Shown in pieces: positions 8,568 to 14,124 of a stretch of DNA of 17,388 nucleotides; positions within the stretch are counted from its first letter, which is position 1, and each line of letters opens with the position of its first letter. Below the pieces are notes generated by a model. The model had not been told where the DNA came from and made no database searches. It saw only the letters and a list, made by a program, of their open reading frames with translations. Source of the stretch: Armatimonadaceae bacterium (GTDB lineage Bacteria > Armatimonadota > Armatimonadia > Armatimonadales > Armatimonadaceae); assembly GCA_030446525.1 (NCBI GenBank), contig JAUJNC010000018.1, forward strand, positions 1-17,388. Direction: 5' to 3'. The position numbers were made by a program, and so were the translations under genes.

Positions 8568-9401
8568 TCAGGCTGTCCCACGGGTCGTCCTCCCGCCGTC
8601 TTCCCCCGTTAGGCTAGCCGCGATCTGGGCGCGGACGTCCTCGCGCTCTTGGGCCGTGCCAACGGGCACCGCCACGCCGCGCTTTCTCAGGATCTCGCAC
8701 AGCGCTGCGCAGAAGTAGGCGCCCGGCTTTTCCAGGGAAGGTAACGCGTCATTGGCCATCCGCTTCCTCAGGCTGCGCAGCGCCTCGTCCCAGGCGCTGC
8801 CCCAGCCGGCCTGGACCGCCACCTCCCACAGCTGCTCGAAGCGGCGGACGCTGTGCGTATCCCCGGTGAGGGCCACGACCCTCTGGATCGGCTCCAGTGT
8901 CGCTTTCATCAAATCCAGCTCGCCCTTAACGTTCAACGTTCCTGAGTCTTTTTCAAATATAACTGCGTCTTCTTCAGACAACGTTCTTATAGGACCGGAA
9001 AAAAACTTCCGGTCCGGACCGGAAGAATTCTTCCGGTCAGCAGCGGCGGCGCCGTAGACGGCGCAAAGGTCCTCGATCCAGTAGATGTTGGTTTGGCGCA
9101 GGCCGCGCTGCTCGGTGGTGATCAGGCCCCGCTCCCCCAGCTCCGCCAGGTGCGCGCGGACCGAGCGGGGGGTGAGTTTGCGCTCCGCCGCCAGCTTGTC
9201 CTGGCCCGGGTAGCAGCTAAGATCCTGCCAGGCGTGCATGCGCAGCACGAAGTAGGTCACCTTCGCGCCGTCGGAAAGCGCGGGGTCGAGCAGCACCAGG
9301 TTGCTGGCCTGGGTAAAGCCGGCGGCATCGATCGGGGAGCGGAACTGGAGGCGATCGCCGTTCCGCCCGCGCCCCGTGCCTTCATTTGAAGAAGTCTTCA
9401 T
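8568..9401 (-). CDS. Winged-helix plasmid replication initiator-like protein (Rep1)
   Basis: This 277-residue protein carries a winged helix-turn-helix (HTH_36 type) at about residues 38-110: LSDGAKVTYFVLRMHAW, then CYPGQDKLAAERKLTPRSVR, AHLAELGERGLITTEQRG and TNIYWIEDL. A variable linker follows (115-160). A C-terminal helical region contains WDEALRSLRKRMAN and KPGAYFCAALCEIL. The layout (N-terminal winged helix, linker, C-terminal domain with a GAY motif) is shared with Rep2 to the right, and is typical of initiators that bind origin repeats. The linker DNA holds two perfect inverted repeats. ATG 9401 has AAGG at good spacing; GTG 9437 would add 12 residues. It is third in a leftward operon after the ATPase and RHH genes, separated from the latter by a hairpin. 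A transcriptional regulator role cannot be excluded. Confidence 0.65.
   Translation of the reverse strand: MKTSSNEGTGRGRNGDRLQFRSPIDAAGFTQASNLVLLDPALSDGAKVTYFVLRMHAWQDLSCYPGQDKLAAERKLTPRSVRAHLAELGERGLITTEQRGLRQTNIYWIEDLCAVYGAAAADRKNSSGPDRKFFSGPIRTLSEEDAVIFEKDSGTLNVKGELDLMKATLEPIQRVVALTGDTHSVRRFEQLWEVAVQAGWGSAWDEALRSLRKRMANDALPSLEKPGAYFCAALCEILRKRGVAVPVGTAQEREDVRAQIAASLTGEDGGRTTRGTA
8993..9038 (-). repeat. Two tandem inverted repeats in the Rep1 linker-coding region (candidate in-gene origin iterons)
   Basis: GACCGGAA (8993-9000) and TTCCGGTC (9007-9014) flank AAAAAC. Two bases later a perfect 22-bp palindrome, arms GACCGGAAGAA and TTCTTCCGGTC (9017-9038), repeats the same core. The junction GGTCCGGACC (9011-9020) is itself palindromic. 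They encode the linker around DRKNSSGPDRKFFSGP. Known RepA_N-type plasmid origins lie in the same place within their rep gene, so a Rep1 binding site or origin is a reasonable inference. Confidence 0.55.
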
Positions 9402-9402
9402 C

Positions 9403-9448
9403 CCTTCAACCTTTCCTTCATTGGGGCGTTCCTTCACTCACTCCTTCA
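9403..9448 (+). promoter_or_regulatory. Phased CCTTCA half-sites between the RHH and Rep1 genes
   Basis: CCTTCA occurs at 9403, 9415, 9431 and 9443, in two pairs each 12 bases apart, and a fifth copy at 9379 is part of CCTTCATTTGAAG. The same sequence forms the ends of the palindromes inside the RHH gene. Ribbon-helix-helix proteins commonly bind such short repeated half-sites, so this could be an operator for the RHH protein. The evidence is pattern only. Confidence 0.35.
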
Positions 9449-9453
9449 AAGCG

Positions 9454-9481
9454 GGAGGGGCCGCCTTTCGGCAGCCCCTCC
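9454..9481 (-). terminator. Hairpin between RHH and Rep1 genes (terminator or attenuator-like)
   Basis: GGAGGGGC (9454-9461) pairs with GCCCCTCC (9474-9481), then one C/A mismatch, then GCC/GGC around a four-base loop. In the direction of transcription it starts two bases after the RHH stop codon and is followed by CGCTTT, a weak T-run. It could reduce read-through into Rep1 or stabilise the upstream message. Confidence 0.4.
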
Positions 9482-9482
9482 T

Positions 9483-9959
9483 TTACTCCTTCCTCCCTTG
9501 CGCGTCCAGGTAGGCTTCCAGGATCGCGCAGACTTCATCGCGGATCGTTGTCTCGTGCAGCAGGCAGTGCAAGCGCAGGCGCTTATGCACCCGCTCGGGG
9601 ACATCCACGTTCAGGCGCGTGAGCGGCTCCTTACCCGAGCGTGCCTTCGCGCGCTCCCGCACCGCCTCGATCCACCCTTCACCCGTGTCCCCGTTCCCTC
9701 GTGTAGGTATTTGCCCGTTTGAAGCATCAGGCGAGCCTTCAAACGATGCATCGTTTGAAGGAACATGCCTTCCTTCATTTGAAGGTTTCTTCATTTCTTC
9801 ATCGAGCTGGGTTGCGGGAGAGTTTTCGGCATCCGTCCGATCCGGCGGACCGGTGGGTGGTTGTCCCGCCGGCTCCTCCATCTGCTGGAGCAGCATTTCG
9901 CGCAGCTCGGACCCGGCGCTCTTGGGGAAGGACAGGCCCTTGGTAGGTTGCTTGTTCAT
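9483..9959 (-). CDS. Ribbon-helix-helix DNA-binding protein (ParG/CopG-like), partner of the ATPase
   Basis: This 158-residue protein has a disordered, polar N-terminal two-thirds (1-110) and a C-terminal ribbon-helix-helix at about 113-153. The beta strand is TRLNVDVPER, helix one VHKRLRLHCLLHE and helix two TIRDEVCAILEAYL. Such proteins dimerise to bind DNA as partition adaptors or autorepressors. The ATG (9959) overlaps the stop of the ATPase gene as ATGA, so the two are translationally coupled. An adaptor with a long mobile N-terminus next to an ATPase resembles ParF-ParG pairs, but the ATPase here is not ParA-like. The codons for residues about 57-75 contain a 26-bp perfect palindrome. 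An in-frame start further upstream is rejected because it would overlap the ATPase deeply. Confidence 0.7.
   Translation of the reverse strand: MNKQPTKGLSFPKSAGSELREMLLQQMEEPAGQPPTGPPDRTDAENSPATQLDEEMKKPSNEGRHVPSNDASFEGSPDASNGQIPTRGNGDTGEGWIEAVRERAKARSGKEPLTRLNVDVPERVHKRLRLHCLLHETTIRDEVCAILEAYLDAQGRKE
9736..9785 (-). repeat. 26-bp perfect palindrome and related 14-bp palindrome inside the RHH gene
   Basis: The arms CCTTCAAACGATG (9736-9748) and CATCGTTTGAAGG (9749-9761) form a gapless palindrome. Ten bases on, CCTTCATTTGAAGG (9772-9785) repeats its outer ends with a two-base centre. A lone half, CGTTTGAAG, lies at 9716-9724. They encode the low-complexity linker KPSNEGRHVPSNDASFEG, which has little protein constraint. 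This suggests the DNA itself is selected, possibly as a binding site of the RHH protein. Confidence 0.55.
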
Positions 9960-10783
9960 TTGGACGGCCACTCCTTGAAGGCCATGTCTCCCAGCGCCGC
10001 CTCGATCGCCGCGTCGTCTACGGCGGGCAGGCCACGGCCCCAGGCGTTGATCATCGCGGCCCGGCACAGCACACACAGGTCGCGCGGGACGCCGCGGCTG
10101 GCTTTGTACAGGCCGACGTGGGTCAGGGGAGGGAAGATCCGGTCGAAGTCACCGCCCACCACCGAGACCCGGTGGCGGAGCATGTCGATCGAGTCGCCCA
10201 GCGTCAGCGGGTTTAGGTAGGCACCGCCGGTGATCCGGGACCGGAGCGCCGGCTTCTGCTCCAGCTTCTTGGCGAAATTGGTTTGGCCCAGCAGCACCAC
10301 CTGCAGCAGCTGCTCGGTGGCCGTGGCGTGGTTCGACAGGAGGTGCAGCAGGTCGAGGTTGGGCAGCGCCATGGTCTGCGCCTCGTCCACGATCAGGACG
10401 GCGGTCTTGCCGGCGCGGTGGGTCTCGTTCAGGAAAGAAAGCAGGGTCTCCTTCAGGATGCCCAGGTTGCGCGCGGGCGGCAGGCCAAAGGTTTCCAGAA
10501 CGGCGCGCAGAAAGCCGGCCTGCGTACGCATGCTCGGGTCGGTAATGTGGGCGACCGCGTACTTCTCGGGCTGCTCGGCCCAGCCCTTTAAGAGGAACCG
10601 CGACAGCGTGGTCTTGCCCATGCCCGCGTCGCCCTGCAGCAGGAACAGGCCCATCTTCTCGTCGACGCTGAAGACGATCTTCAGCAGCGCCAGCCGGTGC
10701 TCTTTGGTTTCGAACGCGAATCGGGGGTCCGGGGTGGCCGAGAAGGCGTTCGCGGACATCCCGAAGTGCTGGTGCATCTCCAT
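9956..10783 (-). CDS. ExeA/GspA-like AAA ATPase
   Basis: This 275-residue AAA ATPase begins HFGMSANAFSATPDPRFAF, the N-terminal signature of ExeA-like proteins (NPF..TPDP-F). It has Walker A GDAGMGKT (51-58), Walker B VLIVDEAQ (129-136), a sensor-1-like VVLLGQTNF (162-170), an arginine-finger-like RSRI (181-184) and a helical lid (KASRGVPRDLCVLCRAA). Related ATPases load or activate transposases (TnsC/TniB/MuB relatives) or act in secretion. Here the neighbours are an RHH adaptor and a replication initiator, so plasmid partition or initiator loading is more likely, though inferred. ATG 10783 follows AAAGGG at good spacing; the frame extends 22 codons further upstream, but those codons lie in the promoter-leader. 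It is first in the operon. Confidence 0.85.
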   Translation of the reverse strand: MEMHQHFGMSANAFSATPDPRFAFETKEHRLALLKIVFSVDEKMGLFLLQGDAGMGKTTLSRFLLKGWAEQPEKYAVAHITDPSMRTQAGFLRAVLETFGLPPARNLGILKETLLSFLNETHRAGKTAVLIVDEAQTMALPNLDLLHLLSNHATATEQLLQVVLLGQTNFAKKLEQKPALRSRITGGAYLNPLTLGDSIDMLRHRVSVVGGDFDRIFPPLTHVGLYKASRGVPRDLCVLCRAAMINAWGRGLPAVDDAAIEAALGDMAFKEWPSK

Positions 10784-10806
10784 CCTTTTTCCCTTTGCGA
10801 GTTGAA

Positions 10807-10829
10807 AACCAGGTAACTTGATAACCAGG
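10807..10829 (+). promoter_or_regulatory. Direct repeat in the operon leader, possible operator
   Basis: AACCAGG occurs at 10807-10813 and 10823-10829, 16 bases apart, just downstream of the predicted start of the ATPase transcript. A protein bound here would block early elongation. The sites differ from the CCTTCA motif, so the regulator is unknown. Confidence 0.3.
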
Positions 10830-10848
10830 GTACAAGATAGTTTCGTCA

Positions 10849-10877
10849 ATTATACCGGGGTGAGCCGGGCGCGTCAA
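10849..10877 (-). promoter_or_regulatory. Consensus sigma70 promoter of the ATPase-RHH-Rep1 operon
   Basis: On the minus strand TTGACG (10877-10872), a 17-base spacer and a perfect TATAAT (10854-10849) precede the ATPase start by about 66 bases. This is close to the ideal arrangement and the strongest promoter in the window. Confidence 0.75.
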
Positions 10878-11017
10878 GTCTTGCTGCCGCGGAAAGGGAA
10901 AAGTCACTCGGCGCGGGCTTAGGCCCCCGATCTCGGCGAGCGTAGCGGCGGGGTCAGCGTCCAACCCTCCCACCGCGGCAGGTCGCAGCCGAACCGCTCG
11001 CGTACCGCGAGCCGGTT

Positions 11018-11172
11018 GGCCCCGAACAAACATGCTGTCGAAAAGGGCCACGCTAGGGGCGATGTTGTAGACCAAATCGCCGATCTGGAGCCGCCATGCT
11101 GTCGTGCGTTCAGGCCCAAGTCCCGAGCAGCCAAGGACAATGGCCTGGGGGCGGCCGAAAACTCTACTTTTG
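11018..11172 (+). repeat. Second locus of the dispersed GGCCCCGAACAAACAT repeat
   Basis: This stretch aligns over about 155 bases, at roughly 80-85% identity by hand alignment, with 5719-5875. It starts at the same GGCCCCGAACAAACAT and ends at the same GGCCGAAAACTCTAC. Here no inverted partner follows, so only one arm is present. Matching start and end points at two loci show that the 155-base unit is a discrete repeat. Confidence 0.75.
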
Positions 11173-11287
11173 GTCACCAAAGGCCCCGGTTCTTGGTTGT
11201 TCAGGAGCGCGAATCTGAAACACGCAACAGCTCGGCGCCTCCTGGGAGGCATTTCCGGCAGCAATACGCGGTTAGCCCGCAGAGATG

Positions 11288-11377
11288 CCAGGCTGCGCCA
11301 CCGGCACAAGCCAGGCTGCGCCACCGGCACAAGCAGGTACGCGCGCCGGTGGCGCAGCTAGCTGCGCCACCGGCGCA
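11288..11377 (+). repeat. Array of palindromic TGYGCCACYGGCRCA motifs, including a 34-bp perfect palindrome
   Basis: Two exact 23-bp direct repeats start at 11288 and 11311 (CCAGGCTGCGCCACCGGC, continuing ACAAG). They are followed by a gapless 34-bp palindrome (11343-11376) whose arms are GCGCCGGTGGCGCAGCT and AGCTGCGCCACCGGCGC. Each copy contains the near-symmetric core TGCGCCACCGGCrC, giving four copies in 90 bases. A fifth, TTGTGCCACTGGCACAA, lies about 900 bases away in the Rep2 leader. This looks like an iteron cluster or multi-site operator for a dimeric protein. Confidence 0.6.
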
Positions 11378-11910
11378 ATCAACCACCGGGCTTGTGACAC
11401 GGCGGTGGCAGCAGCATCGCACCGACTGCAGATCGTGGCCGTGCCCCGACTCACTACCCCGGATCAACCGGGAAAACGCACAAGGTGGTGCCGGACCCGC
11501 GCCGGGAGGGCGCAAGGGGGATGAGAGCCCCGCCACGGGGACGGCTGGGACGGCGGCAGAGCGGCCGGGACGGGCGGCCAGGCCTATGATCGGGGGGCAA
11601 CCCGGGTGTTTGGCCACAGCAGGCGCAGGAACAGGCGCAACAGGGGGGGAGCGGCCCTGCCTTTGCGTACCGACAAAGGCCATGCGCGGGGAGATCACCT
11701 CCCGAAGAGCGGCACAGGAGGGAGGGCGGGCTGCCCCCGCAGAAGTGCAGGCCGGCAGGAGGGTGGGGGGTTGGGGTATGCGAGCGCCTCCGTAGTATGA
11801 CCAGATCGGGCAGAAAAACCCGGCTCAGGCAGGGTGGGTGGAACCGAGGGAAGGTGGAGAACGGGGGCGTAGGGCCTCGCTGCGCTCGGCCTTGTGCCTA
11901 TCCCCGGGCA

Positions 11911-11960
11911 AAGAAAAAGGGCCCGCCGCAAAGGGTGCGGTCCTGGGCCCTCCCTCTTTC
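11911..11960 (+). terminator. Hairpin with T-rich tail, possible terminator
   Basis: GGGCCC (11919-11924) pairs with GGGCCC (11945-11950), and CCGCA (11926-11930) with TGCGG (11936-11940). An A-rich left flank faces the T/C-rich tail tccctctttctt. No gene clearly ends here on the plus strand, so it may insulate the Rep2 control region from read-through. Confidence 0.3.
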
Positions 11961-12107
11961 TTGCTCCACACATAATCATCGGCGCAAAGCGCCGATCCCT
12001 GTACAAGCGATGCTATCCGCGCTGCGCCATCCGGGCATAACCTGAGCAGGACCTACCCGGTCCGCCACCACCGCAGAAACTCGCTGCCCGGTATAAGTAC
12101 TGGCATT

Positions 12108-12138
12108 TTGACGGACTTTCCAAATGCCGTTGTATAAT
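12108..12138 (+). promoter_or_regulatory. Predicted promoter of the Rep2 operon leader
   Basis: TTGACG (12108-12113) and a perfect TATAAT (12133-12138) are separated by 19 bases, two more than ideal, in an AT-rich patch. Transcription would start near 12145, about 440 bases before the first gene. It points at the convergent antisense promoter at 12288. Confidence 0.55.
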
Positions 12139-12143
12139 GGTGT

Positions 12144-12184
12144 AAAAATAGATACGCCCTCTCGTTCCAAGGCGAGAGGGCGTA
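12144..12184 (-). terminator. Intrinsic terminator of the antisense RNA
   Basis: Perfect 12-bp stem (12184-12173 with 12164-12153) with an eight-base loop, followed on the minus strand by TCTATTTTT. Read on the plus strand it has no T-run, so its direction is leftward. Confidence 0.65.
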
Positions 12185-12253
12185 CGGCAAAGGACCCTGG
12201 GCGGGTCGTACGTCATGCTTTCGTTTGGCGACAGAAGCATGACTGGTCTTAGC
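12144..12253 (-). ncRNA. Predicted antisense (counter-transcribed) RNA controlling the Rep2 operon
   Basis: A minus-strand promoter at 12288-12260 would start an RNA near 12253. The RNA contains a 9-bp stem (12243-12235 with 12220-12212) with a 14-base loop, then a 12-bp terminator stem ending in five Us at 12148-12144. Its length is about 110 bases and it is fully complementary to the start of the rep leader. The facing loop in the leader carries UUGG, which fits the YUNR loop motif of fast-pairing antisense RNAs. Plasmids such as pT181 and pIP501 control rep this way, by promoting termination in the leader. This is inferred from sequence only. Confidence 0.5.
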
Positions 12254-12259
12254 AAAAAG

Positions 12260-12288
12260 ATCATACCACAGTTGTGCCACTGGCACAA
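12260..12288 (-). promoter_or_regulatory. Predicted antisense promoter, overlapped by a palindromic operator
   Basis: On the minus strand TTGTGC (12288-12283) is followed after exactly 17 bases by TATGAT (12265-12260), with TG at the extended -10 position. The -35 and adjoining spacer coincide with TTGTGCCACTGGCACAA (12272-12288), a perfect palindrome around one base and a match to the motif array at 11288-11377. A protein bound there would block the antisense RNA and so favour rep expression. Confidence 0.5.
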
Positions 12289-12488
12289 GTTACCTTGCGC
12301 CAATGAGCCAGTTGTCTCCCTTGTCTCACGGGGGCGACTCCGTCTCCGTGACGCGACGCGCTTTCTGTGGTAGTGAAGGCAGCTCCCCTTCTCCCGCCAG
12401 TGTTCCTTTGCCCCAAGCACATGGGCGGCAAGGGTGACGAGGTGACAGGTGTCAGGCTTTGCCCGGAGTAATTACCGGGCAAGTCCAG

Positions 12489-12533
12489 AAAGCCGGTCCG
12501 TGAGTTTCCCTTGCCGCTCACGGACCGGCTTTT
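12489..12533 (+). terminator. Strong intrinsic terminator in the Rep2 leader (attenuator)
   Basis: AAAGCCGGTCCGTGAG (12489-12504) pairs perfectly over 16 bases with CTCACGGACCGGCTTT (12517-12532) around a 12-base loop, followed by TGCTTTG. No gene precedes it on this strand except the leader from 12145, and the first gene starts about 50 bases later. That is the expected position of an attenuator. It could alternatively isolate the operon from upstream transcripts. Confidence 0.7.
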
Positions 12534-12585
12534 GCTTTGTCCGTTCGACCATGACAAAGCAGCTAGAAAGGCAAAGGAAATGAAG

Positions 12586-12870
12586 ATGCCACCCATACAG
12601 GTTGTGCAGGTCTCGCCCATACAACAGGGCGCACTGCTGGCCCTGTTGTCGGTCAAGATCGGCTCCCTTACCATCCACAAGTGCCGCCTCATCCAGCATG
12701 CAGAGAAGCCGCCCTGGGTTTCTCCCCCGCAAGAGTCGTGGCTCGACGCTGCAGGCCAGCGGCGCTACGCGACGCTGCTGCAGATCCCGTGCGCTTGGCG
12801 CATGCCGCTGACTCACGCCTGCTGGTCTGCTTGGCAGCAACTCAAGCAGCGGGAGGAGCAAAGCAGATGA
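12586..12870 (+). CDS. Small SpoVG-like protein of unknown function in the Rep2 operon
   Basis: This 94-residue protein has the core LLSVKIGSLTIHKCRLIQ, then PPWVSPPQESWLD, GQRRYATLLQIP and a C-terminal helix. Strand-turn-strand, then a W/FVxxPQ segment, then an RY-x-LxxIP segment resembles SpoVG and related small nucleic-acid-binding proteins. The similarity is structural in pattern and modest. ATG 12586 has AAGGAA six bases upstream; ATG 12580 overlaps that site. The stop overlaps the Rep2 start as ATGA, so translation is coupled. Its position suggests a role in replication control, perhaps as an RNA or DNA-binding cofactor, which is inference. Confidence 0.65.
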   Translation: MPPIQVVQVSPIQQGALLALLSVKIGSLTIHKCRLIQHAEKPPWVSPPQESWLDAAGQRRYATLLQIPCAWRMPLTHACWSAWQQLKQREEQSR

Positions 12871-13964
12871 ATCAAAGCAGCAGGGGAGATAGTTTCTCCC
12901 AGAAGTGGGGTGAGGATCCGTTCACCTTGAGGGGCCACACCCAGATCCCCAACGCGCTGATCGAATACGCCGCGCGCCTGGGCCTGCGCTCCGAAGAGTG
13001 CTGGCTGATCTGCTGCATCCTGCGCTTCAAGTACAACGCCGACGCCCCCTACCCGTCGCAAGATAAGCTTGCTGCGCTGTTCGGCCAGAGCATCGACACC
13101 GTGCAGCGCACCGTCAAGAAGATCGTTGCTAAGAAACTGCTCAATCTCGAGCGCATCCGCAGCCACCGTGGCGTCTTCACGCACGCCGTCTATGACTTCA
13201 CTCCGCTGCGTTTCGCCCTGAACGAATGCTACTACCAGGACCACCCGCAGGAGCGTCCCCAGCCGCCGCAAGCCTCGGAGCACGCTAGGCCGCAGAAATG
13301 CGGCCCGGACCACACCGCAGATCTGCGGCCTGGTCAAATCGAGACACCAGGCCGCAGAAATGCGTCCCGGACCACACCGCATTTCTGCGGCCCTAATAAG
13401 AATCTGCTGTCGGAAGAATATACACAAGAAAACAGCAGCAGCAAGAAGCGTGGGCCCGAGCCCCCGCCGGCCCAGCCTGTTGAAGTGTCTGCTGCTGCCT
13501 CTCTGGTGGAGGAGTTGGTTGCTAACGACCTAAATCACAGCGCCGCGCTTCGCCTGGCCCGGGAGAGGCCCGACGAGTGTCGCCGCCAGCTCGAGTACCT
13601 GCCGCATGTGGCCGAGTTCACCAGCAGTAGAGGGGCGTACTTGCGCAGCGCCATCGAACAGGGATTCGGGCCGCCCAAGGGCTACGCCCACGCACAGGAG
13701 CGCGAAGCGCAGGAGGCAAGGCGTGCCGAGGCTGCCAGAGCCCGGGAAGCAGCGCAACAGCAGGAAGAGGATCGCCAGGCCGTCATACTCGCGGCGCGCG
13801 CCCGGCTGGAGCGGGACCCGGTAGTCTGGGCGCGCATTCAGGCCGAGGCCGAAGCCAAGCTCCCGGTGCCGCTGCGGGGCAAGCCGGGGCACGTGGCGTA
13901 CAAGCCGGCGCTGGAGGCGCTCATCAACGAGATCGTCGCCGGCATCGCGCTCGGAGGAGTGTGA
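12867..13964 (+). CDS. Winged-helix plasmid replication initiator (Rep2)
   Basis: This 365-residue protein has an N-terminal winged helix (HTH_36 type) at about 28-112: IPNALIEYAARLGLRSEECW, then YPSQDKLAALFGQSIDTVQR, TVKKIVAKKLLNLERIRS and FTHAVYDFTPL. A repetitive linker (about 130-200) is encoded by inverted-repeat DNA. A C-terminal domain (about 210-275) contains LPHVAEFTSSRGAYLRSAIE, a charged coiled-coil stretch (275-310) and a tail. This order is typical of plasmid initiators that recognise repeats within their own gene, and it matches Rep1 despite low sequence similarity. Expression is probably set by the attenuated leader. The ATG overlaps the previous stop; GGAGG lies about ten bases upstream. 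The frame extends further upstream but would overlap the SpoVG-like gene. Confidence 0.75.
   Translation: MNQSSRGDSFSQKWGEDPFTLRGHTQIPNALIEYAARLGLRSEECWLICCILRFKYNADAPYPSQDKLAALFGQSIDTVQRTVKKIVAKKLLNLERIRSHRGVFTHAVYDFTPLRFALNECYYQDHPQERPQPPQASEHARPQKCGPDHTADLRPGQIETPGRRNASRTTPHFCGPNKNLLSEEYTQENSSSKKRGPEPPPAQPVEVSAAASLVEELVANDLNHSAALRLARERPDECRRQLEYLPHVAEFTSSRGAYLRSAIEQGFGPPKGYAHAQEREAQEARRAEAARAREAAQQQEEDRQAVILAARARLERDPVVWARIQAEAEAKLPVPLRGKPGHVAYKPALEALINEIVAGIALGGV
13287..13392 (+). repeat. Two tandem inverted-repeat units in the Rep2 linker-coding region (candidate in-gene origin)
   Basis: A 33-base sequence starting AGGCCGCAGAAATGCG occurs at 13287-13319 and again at 13349-13381 with one mismatch, a 62-base period. 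Each copy is the left half of an inverted repeat. In unit one AGGCCGCAGA pairs with TCTGCGGCCT (13322-13331), and CCGCAGATCTGCGG (13315-13328) is itself a palindrome. In unit two GGCCGCAGAAATGC pairs with GCATTTCTGCGGCC (13379-13392). The encoded linker (RPQKCGPDHTADLRPGQ) looks shaped by the DNA. These are good candidate Rep2 binding sites. Confidence 0.65.
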
Positions 13965-14124
13965 GATTTCCGCGCGCGGGCTCGAGAAACCCGGTGTTTG
14001 TGCCAACGCCGGCGGCAGGAGGCAAACGGCCGCCCAGGGAACTCTCGTTTATGCGCCCGACGACGGAGCCGGCACCCGGGTAACTTCTCTTAGCCAAGGA
14101 TACAGGATACAGGAACGCACAGGC

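Larger units (their letters stand above)
10885..12100. other. Long intergenic region between divergent replication modules
   Basis: About 1.2 kb without a convincing gene. It holds the third copy of the dispersed repeat (11018-11172), the palindromic motif array (11288-11377) and a strongly G-rich plus strand (about 11490-11880). Near 11757-11776 there are runs of three to six Gs that could form a quadruplex. A hairpin follows at 11911-11960. The frames here are short and overlap on both strands. Its place between two divergent rep operons makes it a candidate for origin or centromere functions. Confidence 0.5.
12145..12585 (+). other. Structured 5' leader of the Rep2 operon
   Basis: The leader contains perfect stems in order: TACGCCCTCTCG (12153-12164) with 12173-12184; GTCATGCTT (12212-12220) with 12235-12243; TTGTGCCA around 12280; TTGCCCGG (12459-12466) with 12475-12482; the 16-bp terminator stem at 12489-12532; and GCTTTGTC (12534-12541) with 12553-12560. 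CTCACGG at 12325-12331 could pair with CCGTGAG (12498-12504) in the terminator's left arm, a weak antiterminator candidate. The first 110 bases are fully covered by a predicted antisense RNA. No good long frame is present. Confidence 0.5.

Noticed and set aside
10149..11330. 393-codon minus-strand frame spanning the ATPase gene and intergenic region
   Set aside because: It overlaps the ATPase in another frame, crosses its promoter and the dispersed repeat, and has Arg/Pro-rich shadow composition.
11288..11333. Possible CRISPR-like repeats
   Set aside because: Only two 23-bp direct copies lie directly adjacent with no spacer, and no cas genes are present. The palindromic core fits a protein-binding site better.
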